A stretch of DNA of 64,000 bases from VRUE01 sp963705635 (GTDB taxonomy: Bacteria > Actinomycetota > Thermoleophilia > Solirubrobacterales > 70-9), in assembly GCA_963705635.1 (NCBI GenBank), contig CAVPKH010000001.1, positions 124,001-188,000 on the forward strand, read 5' to 3'. The translations under genes and the position numbers were made by a program. Numbering within the stretch: the stretch's first letter is position 1; each line of letters starts with the position of its first letter. Below the pieces are notes generated by a model. The model saw nothing but the letters and a program-made list of their open reading frames with translations, had not been told where the DNA came from and made no database searches. This document shows positions 7,110-15,873 of this stretch, in pieces.

Positions 7110-7799
7110 CTACTGCCCCAGCAGGGCCACCGAGTTGTTCAGCATGTGCAGCAGGATCCCCGGCACGATCGAGCCGGTCTTCTCGTAAAGCAGGGCGAGC
7201 ACGAAGCCGAAGACGATCAGTGGCGGCACGGCGCTGATCCCGGTGGTCGCGTGCAGGCCGCCGAAGACCAGGCCGCTGATCAGCGCGGCGGCGAGGCGCG
7301 GCATGCGCTCGCGCAGGCCGCCGAAGAGGAAGCCGCGGAAGCAGACCTCCTCGCTGATCGGCGCGGCGACGACGATCAGCAGGACCTGAATCGGCACCGC
7401 GCCGAAGTCTTCGGCGATGTCCTTCTGGTGGGGGGCGCCGAAGATCGCGATGTAGGCGATCGAGAAGAGCAGGTAGGCGCCGATCGCGGCCAGCATCCAC
7501 TTCGCCGCCGAGGGGCGAAAGCGGCGCACGCCGAGCTGCCGCAGCGCCTCGCGGACGCTGGCCCCACGCCCCGCGGCGATCGCAAAGGGCACCAGCAGGA
7601 AGCCAAGCGCGGTCGCGAGCTGCACCAGCGCGTTTGCCGCGTCGCTGAGATCACCGCCACTCGGCGGCTTGTCGGCGATCAGCACCGGGACCGAGAGCAC
7701 GATCCCGGTTCCGATCGCCAGGAACACCCCCAGGAGGGCAGCAAGCGGCCCCCAGTTCGCGTACGGAAAGGGGGGCTTTGCGGGTACGGTGGCCTCCAT
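7110..7799 (-). CDS. CPBP-family intramembrane metalloprotease
   Basis: 229 residues from ATG 7799 (MEATVPAKPPFP). About six to eight hydrophobic segments are visible. The conserved motifs are all present: EEVCFRG in APISEEVCFRGFLFG (motif 1, the Glu-Glu and Arg), GLVFGGLHATTG (motif 2, His) and ILLHMLNNS (motif 3, His). CPBP proteases are relatives of Rce1 that cleave substrates inside the membrane; bacterial members are linked to bacteriocin self-protection and protein processing, but the substrate here is unknown. Its start codon overlaps the start codon of the divergent MscS-like gene (CATG at 7797-7800). A longer frame upstream exists only because the opposite gene is GC-rich. Confidence 0.87.
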   Translation of the reverse strand: MEATVPAKPPFPYANWGPLAALLGVFLAIGTGIVLSVPVLIADKPPSGGDLSDAANALVQLATALGFLLVPFAIAAGRGASVREALRQLGVRRFRPSAAKWMLAAIGAYLLFSIAYIAIFGAPHQKDIAEDFGAVPIQVLLIVVAAPISEEVCFRGFLFGGLRERMPRLAAALISGLVFGGLHATTGISAVPPLIVFGFVLALLYEKTGSIVPGILLHMLNNSVALLGQ

Positions 7800-8214
7800 G
7801 ACGCCGCCAGTCTCCCAGGTCTCGAGGTCCACCAAAACGCGGCTGCGCTTCCTGCGCCGCCTGCTCTTCCTCGTCATCTTCCTCGTCGTCGTCGCGATCG
7901 CGCTCAGCCAGTTCACCGAGCTGAGGCGCCTGGCGACCGGGATTCTCGCCTCGACCGCGGTGCTCGCCGCGATCGTCGGCTTCGCCGCTCAGCACACGAT
8001 CGGCAACATGGTCGCCGGGGTTCAGCTCGCGGTTTCCCAGCCGTTCAAGATCGGCGATCGCGTCTCCTTCGAAGAGGTCGAGGGCCGGGTCACCGACATC
8101 ACCCTCTCCTACACCTACGTCAATCCCGGCGACGACACCGCGGTCGTGATCCCCAACCAGCTCCTGGTCGAGGGCATCATCCACAACCTCTCGACCGAAG
8201 ACACCCAGGCCTAG
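7798..8214 (+). CDS. Small MscS-family mechanosensitive channel-like protein
   Basis: 138 residues from ATG 7798. Two hydrophobic segments (about 21-40 and 44-65) come first; the second, LATGILASTAVLAAIVGFAAQHTIGNMVAG, has the small-residue pattern and the GFAAQ...GN..AG signature of the MscS pore helix TM3. The following segment, QPFKIGDRVSFEEVEGRVTD and TYVNPGDDTAVVIPNQLL, is the MscS beta domain. The usual C-terminal alpha/beta domain is missing, so this is a minimal channel. A -10-like TACGGT ends seven bases before the ATG, which would fit a leaderless message. An in-frame upstream extension to 7669 lies antisense to the CPBP gene and is unlikely. Role: probably release of solutes under osmotic downshock. 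Confidence 0.82.
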   Translation: MTPPVSQVSRSTKTRLRFLRRLLFLVIFLVVVAIALSQFTELRRLATGILASTAVLAAIVGFAAQHTIGNMVAGVQLAVSQPFKIGDRVSFEEVEGRVTDITLSYTYVNPGDDTAVVIPNQLLVEGIIHNLSTEDTQA

Positions 8215-8262
8215 CGCCTGGACGACCCCTTGGCCGGGGCGGGGCCGAAGTACTCTCTGGGC

Positions 8263-10404
8263 ATGGGGCAGCGCAATCGGCGACGTCAGCGACGGCGCGG
8301 GGGTGCCCGCAGCAAGCTGCTCTTCGTCGCGGCCGGCCTCTTCGTAGCGGTCGCCCTGGCCGGAATCGCCGTCGCCTCCTGGGTGCTGGACGTGGCCGCC
8401 GACGCGCCCTCGCTCGCCAGCTGCAAGAAGGTCGATCGCAGCGGCAACACGGTGGTCTACGCCGGCGACGGCAGCAAGCTGGGGCTGATCGACTCCGAAG
8501 AGGCGCGGGCGCCGGTCGCGATCGACCGCATCCCCAAGCAGCTGCAGCTGGCGACCGTGGCGATCGAGGACCAGCGCTTCTATGAGCACAGCGGCATCGA
8601 CCCCGAGGGCATCGCCCGCGCCGCGCTGAAGAACCTCGAAGCGGGCAAGGCGGTCGAGGGCGGTTCGACGATCACCCAGCAGCTCGTTCGCAACCTCTGC
8701 ATCGACAACCCCAAGCGCGATCTCGAACGCAAGATCGTCGAGGCGCAGCTGGCGATCGAGTACGCCGAGCGGCACTCGCGCAAGGAGATCCTCGGCCAGT
8801 ACCTCAACACGGCGACCTACGGGACGATCGAAGGGGCGACCGCGGTCGGGGTCGGGGCGGCGTCGAAGATCTACTTCTCCAAGCCGGTCTGGAAGCTGAA
8901 CCTGCGCCAGGCGGCGCTGCTGGCGGGACTGCCGCAGGCGCCCTCCGACTACAACCCGATCCTCAACCCGCGGGGGGCGCTGGAGCGCCGCAACGCGGTG
9001 CTGGCGAAGATGGCGCATCAGGGTTACGTCACGCCGCAGCGCGCACGGGAAGCCGAGCGGAGCGGCCTCGGGCTCAGCGTCTCGGGCTCCTACTTCGCCC
9101 ACCGCGAACCCTTCTTCTTCGACTACGTCGAAAACGAGCTGATCGAACGCTACGGGGTCGACACCGTGCGCAACGGCGGGCTCGAGGTCCACACGACGCT
9201 CGACCCGCACCTGCAGGCCGTCGCCCTGGAAGCGATGCACTCGACCCTGCCCTACCCGACCGACCCCTCCTCGGCGCTTGTCTCGATCGACCCCGGCAAC
9301 GGCGCGATCAAGGCGATGGCCTCCAGCTCCGACTACGCGGAAGACCAGTTCAACCTCGCCGCCCAGGGCCATCGCCAGCCCGGCTCGACCTTCAAGACCT
9401 TCGTGCTGACGACCGCGATCAAGCAGGGCGTCGATCCCTACTCGACCTACTACACCTCGAAACCGCTCGACCTCGACCTGCCCAAGTGGGGGCACTGGGA
9501 GGTGCACACCGCCGACGAGGGCTACCTGGGCAGGGTCAACCTCCAGCAGGCGACGGTCGCCTCGGACAACACCGTCTTCGCCCAGCTGGATCTCGACATC
9601 GGGCCGCAGCGGATCGCGGAAACGGCGCACTCGATGGGAATCACCAGCCCGCTCGACGGGATCCCGGCGGAGGGCATCGGCGGCCTGCGGGTCGGCGTCT
9701 CGCCGCTGGAGATGGCCGACGCCTACGCGACCCTGGCCGCCGGCGGCATCCGCCACGACCCGGTCTCGATCCGCCGCGTTGACTTCCCAGACGGCAAGAC
9801 CGAGCGGCCCGACCGCACGGCGCCGCGGCGGGTGGTCTCCGAAGCGGTCGCCTACGAGGTGACGCGGCTGCTGCACGACAACATCACCGAAGGGACCGGC
9901 ACCGCCGCTTACACCGGCTGCGCCGGCCAGGCTGGCAAGACCGGAACGACCGACCGCGAGACCGACGCCTGGTTCGCCGGCTACCAGCCCAACCTCGCCA
10001 GCGTCGTCTGGGTCGGCTACCCGCAGTCCAACGCGATCGAAATGACCAGCGTCCACGGGATCACCGTCTTCGGCGGCACCTTCCCGGCGGGAATCTGGCA
10101 CGAGCTCTACTCGGGAGGAGAAGTTCCCTGCGAGGAATTCAGCGAGCCGAAGGCGCCGATCTCCTGGGCGCCCTACTACGGCAACCTCACCGCCTCCCCA
10201 CCGCGAGGGCACAGCGCCGGCGTCTACGGCGCCTCCGAAAAAGAATCCGAACGCGCCCAGGAGCTGGGCGAAGAAGCGACCGGCGGCTACGACCCCGACG
10301 CCTACGCTCCGGGGGTGGGGCAGGAACCGTCCCCGACCCCTCCGCCGCCAGCGGCGACTGGCGTGGGTGGAGGCGGCGCCGCGGGCGAAGCCGGGAGCGA
10401 ATAG
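8263..10404 (+). CDS. Class A penicillin-binding protein (transglycosylase-transpeptidase)
   Basis: 713 residues from ATG 8263. A basic cytoplasmic tail (QRNRRRQRRRGG) precedes one transmembrane helix (about 22-43). The GT51 glycosyltransferase domain shows ATVAIEDQRFYEHSGID with the catalytic Glu near 102, and GGSTITQQLVRNL. The transpeptidase domain has all three penicillin-binding motifs: STFK (about 375-378), SDN (about 434-436) and KTGTT (about 559-563). The enzyme polymerises glycan strands and cross-links them outside the membrane. The C-terminal tail from about residue 640 is Pro/Gly/Glu-rich and low in complexity. A possible -10 box TACTCT lies just before the ATG. The next gene follows without a gap: its frame continues in register directly after this TAG stop. 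Confidence 0.95.
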   Translation: MGQRNRRRQRRRGGARSKLLFVAAGLFVAVALAGIAVASWVLDVAADAPSLASCKKVDRSGNTVVYAGDGSKLGLIDSEEARAPVAIDRIPKQLQLATVAIEDQRFYEHSGIDPEGIARAALKNLEAGKAVEGGSTITQQLVRNLCIDNPKRDLERKIVEAQLAIEYAERHSRKEILGQYLNTATYGTIEGATAVGVGAASKIYFSKPVWKLNLRQAALLAGLPQAPSDYNPILNPRGALERRNAVLAKMAHQGYVTPQRAREAERSGLGLSVSGSYFAHREPFFFDYVENELIERYGVDTVRNGGLEVHTTLDPHLQAVALEAMHSTLPYPTDPSSALVSIDPGNGAIKAMASSSDYAEDQFNLAAQGHRQPGSTFKTFVLTTAIKQGVDPYSTYYTSKPLDLDLPKWGHWEVHTADEGYLGRVNLQQATVASDNTVFAQLDLDIGPQRIAETAHSMGITSPLDGIPAEGIGGLRVGVSPLEMADAYATLAAGGIRHDPVSIRRVDFPDGKTERPDRTAPRRVVSEAVAYEVTRLLHDNITEGTGTAAYTGCAGQAGKTGTTDRETDAWFAGYQPNLASVVWVGYPQSNAIEMTSVHGITVFGGTFPAGIWHELYSGGEVPCEEFSEPKAPISWAPYYGNLTASPPRGHSAGVYGASEKESERAQELGEEATGGYDPDAYAPGVGQEPSPTPPPPAATGVGGGGAAGEAGSE

Positions 10405-10467
10405 CTGAGCCTCGCGCCGGGGGCGGCCTACGGCCTGATCTGGGCCGGCTTCGTCGCCTACCTCGGG

Positions 10468-11544
10468 GTGCTGGCGTGGGCGCCGAAGCTGGGGCGGCGG
10501 ATCGTCTGGAGCGCGATCGTGCTGCTGATCGCGGCCTTCGCCTGCCTGCCGCCGCTGCTCTCCCACGACGTCTACAGCTACGTCGACTACGCCCGCCTCG
10601 GCGCCCTGCACGGCCTCGACCCCTACCTGCACCCCCCGGCGGCGGCGCCCGGCGATGCCGCCTTCGCCCACGTCACCTGGCCGCAAACGACCAGCGCCTA
10701 CGGCCCCCTCTTCACCCTGGCGACCTATCCGCTCGCCTGGCTGCCGGTCGGCGTCGCCGTCTACGTCCTCAAGGCGATCTCCGCCGCCGCGGTCCTGGCG
10801 ACCGCGGCGCTGGTCGCCCGCCTCGCCCCCGCCCGCGGCATCGAGCCCCTGCGAGCGGCCGCCTTCGTCGCCCTCAACCCCCTCGTCCTCGTCCACGTCG
10901 TCGGCGGTCCCCACAACGACTCGCTGGCGATCCTGCTGATGACGCTGGGGGTGGCTGGCGTGCTGACAGCGCGGGAGACGTCAGCGGGCGCCTCCCTCGT
11001 AGCCGCGGCAATGGTGAAGGCCTCGGCCGCAGTCGCAATCCCCTTCGCTCTCCTAGCCACCGCAAAACCGCCGCCGACGGGCCTAAAACCGGACCCCGAG
11101 TCAGGTTTTAGCCCCGTCGGCCGGTTGTTGGCTGGGGCTGGGCTTGCGGCGCTGGTGATCGGGGGGGTCGCGTACCTCGGCTTCGGCTGGCACTGGCTCG
11201 ACGCCTTCACCTTGGCGGGGGAGAACCAGGGGCGAACGAGCCACCTCAGCATCCCGATCACCACAGCCCGCCTCACCGGCCTCGACCCCGACACGGTCCG
11301 CATAGGGGCCCTGGCTCTCTACGGCGCCCTGGTCGCCTACCTCCTCCTCTGGACCTACCGCGGCGGCGACTGGCTCCGCGCAGCAGCTTGGGCGACCACC
11401 GCCCTCCTCCTCGCCACCGCCTGGCTCCTGCCCTGGTACCTCCTCTGGCCATTGCCCGCCGCAGCCCTCTCAAGGGACCGAACCCTGAAGCTTTTGCTCC
11501 TATGCCTGACGGCCTACCAACTCGGAGCACGCATCCCGCTCTAA
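10468..11544 (+). CDS. Multi-spanning glycosyltransferase, MptB-like (GT-C/GT87 type)
   Basis: 358 residues from GTG 10468. About nine hydrophobic helices are visible. The loop after the first helix reads LLSHDVYSYVDYARLGALHGLDPY, the acidic motif typical of polyprenol-phosphate-mannose-dependent mannosyltransferases of actinobacteria, followed by TWPQTTSAYGPLF and GGPHNDSLAILLM. The likely activity is transfer of a sugar from a polyprenyl-phosphate donor on the outer face of the membrane. The GTG start leaves out an in-frame hydrophobic stretch (AYGLIWAGFVAYLGVLAW, 10423-10476) that looks like a real first helix. No ATG, GTG or TTG lies between the TAG at 10404 and 10468, so the true start may be a rare codon such as CTG 10405. 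Confidence 0.8.
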   Translation: MLAWAPKLGRRIVWSAIVLLIAAFACLPPLLSHDVYSYVDYARLGALHGLDPYLHPPAAAPGDAAFAHVTWPQTTSAYGPLFTLATYPLAWLPVGVAVYVLKAISAAAVLATAALVARLAPARGIEPLRAAAFVALNPLVLVHVVGGPHNDSLAILLMTLGVAGVLTARETSAGASLVAAAMVKASAAVAIPFALLATAKPPPTGLKPDPESGFSPVGRLLAGAGLAALVIGGVAYLGFGWHWLDAFTLAGENQGRTSHLSIPITTARLTGLDPDTVRIGALALYGALVAYLLLWTYRGGDWLRAAAWATTALLLATAWLLPWYLLWPLPAAALSRDRTLKLLLLCLTAYQLGARIPL

Positions 11545-11566
11545 GACGCCTGACCCGACGGTGCCT

Positions 11567-11709
11567 CGGGCGGGTGGCATCGGTGTGGGGTGGACTCGCC
11601 AGCCCGAAGGCTGCGGAGGGCAGGGCCCAACACTGCACGCGCTCAGTTCCGGCGCCCGGAGCAGCGCGTAGGGCTGCCGAGGGTGCCCCACACCGATGCC
11701 ACCCGCCCG
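11567..11709. repeat. Long inverted repeat between convergent genes (24-bp perfect arms)
   Basis: The 24 bases 11567-11590 (starting CGGGCGGGTGGC) are the perfect reverse complement of 11686-11709, with a 95-base centre. It fills the gap between the convergent MptB-like and YbhN-like genes and ends 2 bases before the latter's stop codon. The centre is GC-rich and can fold further. It may act as a two-way terminator, but the arms are longer than normal, and no U-run follows. It belongs with the other long palindromes of this window, though it lacks the CTTGTACTTTTT core. Confidence 0.75.
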
Positions 11710-11710
11710 C

Positions 11711-12751
11711 CTACACCTCTGTCGCGGCCTCTTCCTCCTCGGCCGACGGGTGAATGACCCCCGTATGTATGGACCACCCCTCGCGCCGCCCCATCACCGT
11801 CACGATCCCCACGTAGATGACCTCGACCACGGTCAGCACCCCGCGCACGACGATCGCGATCAGCGAGGCGACGGCGAAGCTGTTGCCGGGCGTCGCCACC
11901 TTCACCGCCCAGGCGAAGGCGGCGTCGCGGATGCCCAGCCCGGCGGGGGCCACCAGGGTGACCAGGGCCGCGACGTAGCCGAACGCCTGCGCCGAGCCGA
12001 CGGCGAGGATGTCACTGGCCGAGATCCCGCTGACGGAACGGGCCACGCACCAGATGCCGAGCGCGATCACGCCCCAGTTGAGCGTGTAGAAGGCGAGCAC
12101 CGCGATCACGCCTCGCAGCGACATCACCTCAGGCAGCGGCTCGCGGCCGAAGGCGCGCAGGACGCGGTTGGCGATCGGCCCGAAGACGCGTGGGTGCAGC
12201 AGGGTGAGCGCGAGGGGGATCAGCACCAGCACCGCCCAGCGCAGGGGCTGGCCCTGGAGGTCGGGATGGGCGATCAGGAAGTAGGCGGCGACGGCGATCG
12301 CCGAGGTCGCCTGCAGGGCCTGTTCGTAGACGATGCTGGCGATCGTCAGCCGCCGCGGCACCCCCGCCCGCTCGGAGAGCAGCACCCGGCCGAGCACGTA
12401 GAGAACGCTGCCGGGCACGTAGCGGGCCAAGATCGGCTGCCCCCAGGCAACCTGCGCTCGTCCTGCCCCCAGCCGGTAGCCGAGGAAGCGCAGGATCAGG
12501 TCCCAGCCGACCGCGTTGAGCGCGTAGAAGATCGGCAGGATGACGAAGGCCGGGATCAGCCAGAGAGCGTGAAAGTGCACCCCCTTGTCCTTGATCTCGG
12601 CCCACTGGTCGACCACGGTGAGGACGAGGAAGCCGAAGACGAGGATGGCGATGCCGAGCTGGATCGCCAGGCGAACGCGTTTGCTGCGCGGCGGCCGGGC
12701 GCCGAATTTGGCGCCGGCCTCGCCAATGCGGTGTAGAAGGGGCTGCTCCAC
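11711..12751 (-). CDS. YbhN/AglD-type membrane protein (LPG synthase TM family)
   Basis: 346 residues, about eight transmembrane helices. The segment LVAPAGLGIRDAAFAWAVK near residue 265 matches the APGGLGxRE signature of the lysylphosphatidylglycerol synthase transmembrane region family, and the middle part (ARYVPGSVLYVLGRVLLSERAGVPRR) matches its YxPGxxG region. Members include the flippase part of MprF and stand-alone YbhN/AglD proteins thought to move lipids or lipid-linked intermediates. No synthase domain is attached. The start is GTG 12751 without a clear ribosome binding site. It is convergent with the MptB-like glycosyltransferase; a shared role in cell-envelope glycolipid assembly is only a suggestion. 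Confidence 0.85.
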   Translation of the reverse strand: MEQPLLHRIGEAGAKFGARPPRSKRVRLAIQLGIAILVFGFLVLTVVDQWAEIKDKGVHFHALWLIPAFVILPIFYALNAVGWDLILRFLGYRLGAGRAQVAWGQPILARYVPGSVLYVLGRVLLSERAGVPRRLTIASIVYEQALQATSAIAVAAYFLIAHPDLQGQPLRWAVLVLIPLALTLLHPRVFGPIANRVLRAFGREPLPEVMSLRGVIAVLAFYTLNWGVIALGIWCVARSVSGISASDILAVGSAQAFGYVAALVTLVAPAGLGIRDAAFAWAVKVATPGNSFAVASLIAIVVRGVLTVVEVIYVGIVTVMGRREGWSIHTGVIHPSAEEEEAATEV

Positions 12752-12863
12752 GTCCGCAGCACCTTAGTGGCGAGCGTGGGCGTGAGCTCGCCTTTGCAGT
12801 CCCGTGCGCCGACAGATGGCGAGCTCGCCAGCCGGCGCGGCGGCCAGGCGGGACAATGGCTCC

Positions 12864-13847
12864 ATGGGCGAGTTCGAGCTGCTGGCGCGGGTGCGGGAAC
12901 GACTGCCCGCGCCCGGCCCGCGCGTCCACCTCGGCAGTGGCGATGACGCCGCCGTCACCGTCCCCGCCGGCGCCACCGCGACCTCGGTCGACGCCCTGGT
13001 CGACGGCGTGCACTTCCACCGCAGCCAGGCGACCCTCGCCCAGATCGGCCACAAGGCGCTGGCGACGGCGCTCTCGGACCTGGCGGCGATGGGGGCGGAG
13101 CCAGGCGAGGCCTACGTGGTGCTCGGCATCCCCGAGGACCTCGACGAGGACGGCTGCATCGAGCTGCTGGACGGGATGGTCGCCCTCGCCGGCGCGGCCG
13201 GGACCAGCATCGCCGGCGGCGACGTGACCCGCGCCGCCGAGCTCTTCCTCGCGATCACGGTCGTCGGGCACGCGGCCGATCCGGCCTCCCTCGTCGCTCG
13301 TGCCGGGGCGAGGCCCGGCGATGCGCTGGTGCTGACCGGCGAGATCGGCGGCGCCGCCGCTGGCCTCGAGCTGCTGCAGCGCCCCGAGCTTGGTGCGGCC
13401 CTCGCGGCCAAAACCGCCGCGCGGCTGCGGGCCCGCCAAATCGAGCCCCAGCCGCGCCTCGGCGCCGGGCGGGCGCTGGCCCAAGCTGGGGCGACGGCGA
13501 TGATCGACCTCAGCGACGGGCTCGGCGGCGACGCCGGGCACCTGGCGCGCAGCAGCGGGGTCGGCCTGCGAATCGACGGCGGGGCGCTGCCGCTTGCCGA
13601 GGGCCTCGCCGAGATCGCCGCAGCGGCGCAACTCGATGCGACCGAGCTGGCGGTGAGCGGCGGCGAGGACTACGAGCTGCTGGCGAGCGTTGCGGCGGAC
13701 CGGCTGCGAGAGGCGAGGCGGGCGGTTGGCGAGGCGGAAGGCATCGCGCTGACGCAGATCGGCGAAATCGTCGATGCGGGGGGGGTCGAGGTCAGGCTGC
13801 CCGGCGGCCGGCTTCTGGAGCCGGCGGGGTTCGACCAGCTGACATGA
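12864..13847 (+). CDS. thiL: Thiamine-monophosphate kinase
   Basis: 327 residues from ATG 12864 (MGEFELLARVRERLP). ThiL phosphorylates thiamine monophosphate to thiamine pyrophosphate using ATP. Family motifs are clear: HLGSGDDAAVTVPAG (N-terminal metal/ATP site), DALVDGVHFHRSQATLAQIGHKAL, LSDLAAMGAEPGEAYVVLG, TGEIGGAAAGLELL, DLSDGLGGDAGHLA and SGGEDYELLASV. The reading frame extends 20 codons further upstream, but the ATG used begins exactly where the family does. No TPP riboswitch-like sequence precedes it. Its last 56 bases overlap the small minus-strand gene at 13792. Confidence 0.95.
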   Translation: MGEFELLARVRERLPAPGPRVHLGSGDDAAVTVPAGATATSVDALVDGVHFHRSQATLAQIGHKALATALSDLAAMGAEPGEAYVVLGIPEDLDEDGCIELLDGMVALAGAAGTSIAGGDVTRAAELFLAITVVGHAADPASLVARAGARPGDALVLTGEIGGAAAGLELLQRPELGAALAAKTAARLRARQIEPQPRLGAGRALAQAGATAMIDLSDGLGGDAGHLARSSGVGLRIDGGALPLAEGLAEIAAAAQLDATELAVSGGEDYELLASVAADRLREARRAVGEAEGIALTQIGEIVDAGGVEVRLPGGRLLEPAGFDQLT

Positions 13848-13980
13848 AGTTCACGTCGGTGAGCAGCGCCCGCACGCTGCGCCGCTGCAGCATCGCGTCG
13901 GCGATCAGCGCCGGCTCCGGCTTGTAATGGCCCGTCTCGACCAGGCTCTTCAGCTGTCGTGGTTGCATCCTGCGCCTCAT
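13792..13980 (-). CDS. Small FlgM-like protein
   Basis: 62 residues. The part VETGHYKPEPALIADAMLQRR resembles the C-terminal motif of FlgM-type anti-sigma factors and their small actinobacterial relatives (VxxGxYxxDxxxIAxAML). AGGA lies nine bases before the ATG at 13980, supporting translation. No flagellar or sigma-28 gene is in the window, so it may regulate another sigma factor or be a domain-like orphan. The C-terminal 19 residues are encoded opposite the thiL 3' end, and real selection there is doubtful. It is divergent from the two-component system at 14101. A small palindrome, AGTAC-TTG-GTACT (14005-14017), lies in the shared upstream region. Confidence 0.5.
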   Translation of the reverse strand: MRRRMQPRQLKSLVETGHYKPEPALIADAMLQRRSVRALLTDVNFMSAGRTPPAPEAGRRAA

Positions 13981-14100
13981 ATCGGCTTCCTACCTTAGAA
14001 CCTTAGTACTTGGTACTCGCACATCTGTCCATGGCAGGCATCCGCCCAGCCGATAGTCGCCGTCCCCATGGCGGCAATGCCTGGGATTAACCTCTTGTCT

Positions 14101-14796
<696 letters not shown>

Positions 14797-14802
14797 CGCC
14801 CG

Positions 14803-15873
14803 ATGCGGCGGTTCAAGCTCACCCCCTTGGGCAACAGGGTCACCGTCATGTCGGTGGCCATCGCCGCCGGAACCACGCTCCTTATCTACATCTATACGGT
14901 CGCGATCGGTGGCAGCGCCAGCGGCCTCGGCGCGGTCAAGGAACAGATTCTCGTCGGTGGGCTGATTGCCGCCGTTCTCTCCGGCGTCGGCGGCGGCTAC
15001 TACGCGCACCTGGCCAGCCGCAACATCCGCCGGCTCGAGGACGCCGCGCGCAAGGTGGCGGACGGCAATTTCGAAACGCCGATCCCGATCTCCTCGGCCG
15101 GCGAGCTCGGGCAGCTCGCCCGCACCTTCAACGAGATGCAGCGCCGCCTCGCCGAGCTCGACAGCGCCCGCAAGCAGTTCATCGCCAACGCCTCGCACGA
15201 GCTGCGCACGCCGATCTTCAGCCTCGGCGGCTTCGTCGAGCTGCTCGAGGACGAGGACCCCAGCCCCGAGGAGCGCGCCGAGTTCGTGCACACGATGCGC
15301 GAGCAGATCGCCCGCCTGACCAAGCTCACCGCCGACCTGCTCGACCTCTCCCAGCTCGACGCCGGCGCCGTGGCGATGAAGAGCAGCGACGTCGACCTCG
15401 GCTCCGTCGCCCGCGAAGTGACCCGCGAGTTCGGCCCGCGCGCCGATCGGCGCGGCTCCCGCCTCGAGCTGCGCACCCCCGACCTGCCGGTCATCGCCAG
15501 CGCCGACCCGGACAGGGTGCGCCAAGTGATCCGTATCCTGCTCGACAATGCCCTTACCCACACTCCCGAGGGCACCAAGGTGACCGTGACCACCTACCCC
15601 GTCAACCGCCGCGCCGAGCTGACTGTCTCCGACGACGGGCCCGGCATCCCCCGCCGCGTCCACAGCCGCATCTTCGAGCGCTTCTACACCGCCGACTCGG
15701 CCGGCGGCTCGGGCCTCGGGCTGGCGATCGCCCGCGAGCTCGCGCAGCGCATGCAGGGCCGCGTCGCGATCGCCTCCAGCAAGCGCTTCACCGCTTTCAC
15801 GCTCGACCTGCCGCGCTCACGGTCTGAAACGGCCACTCCCCCGGCGGCGCTGTCGCCGAAGGCGGCGGCGTGA
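14803..15873 (+). CDS. Membrane sensor histidine kinase
   Basis: 356 residues. Two transmembrane helices (about 14-33 and 50-70) enclose a very short outside loop of about 15 residues, so the signal is probably sensed in or near the membrane. A HAMP domain follows (about 70-122, RRLEDAARKVADGNFETPI), then the dimerisation domain with the phospho-acceptor His 132 in NASHELRTPIFS. The ATPase domain contains the N box LLDNALTHTPEG, the G1 box VSDDGPGIP, the F box IFERFYTAD and the G2 box GGSGLGLAIAREL. It is the kinase for the regulator just upstream. Its TGA stop overlaps the GTG start of the HtrA-like gene, so all three are co-expressed. Confidence 0.95.
   Translation: MRRFKLTPLGNRVTVMSVAIAAGTTLLIYIYTVAIGGSASGLGAVKEQILVGGLIAAVLSGVGGGYYAHLASRNIRRLEDAARKVADGNFETPIPISSAGELGQLARTFNEMQRRLAELDSARKQFIANASHELRTPIFSLGGFVELLEDEDPSPEERAEFVHTMREQIARLTKLTADLLDLSQLDAGAVAMKSSDVDLGSVAREVTREFGPRADRRGSRLELRTPDLPVIASADPDRVRQVIRILLDNALTHTPEGTKVTVTTYPVNRRAELTVSDDGPGIPRRVHSRIFERFYTADSAGGSGLGLAIARELAQRMQGRVAIASSKRFTAFTLDLPRSRSETATPPAALSPKAAA

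Noticed and set aside
7651..10914. Minus-strand open frame of 1087 codons opposite the PBP and glycosyltransferase genes
   Set aside because: It is antisense to two well-conserved genes, its composition is Arg/Gly/Asp-rich without any domain, and such frames are expected in GC-rich DNA.
12752..12863. TPP riboswitch upstream of thiL
   Set aside because: The characteristic CTGAGA and ACCTGATC-type conserved blocks are absent.
12129..13631. Minus-strand open frame of 500 codons
   Set aside because: It runs antisense to thiL and through the YbhN-like gene in another frame; no family motif is present.
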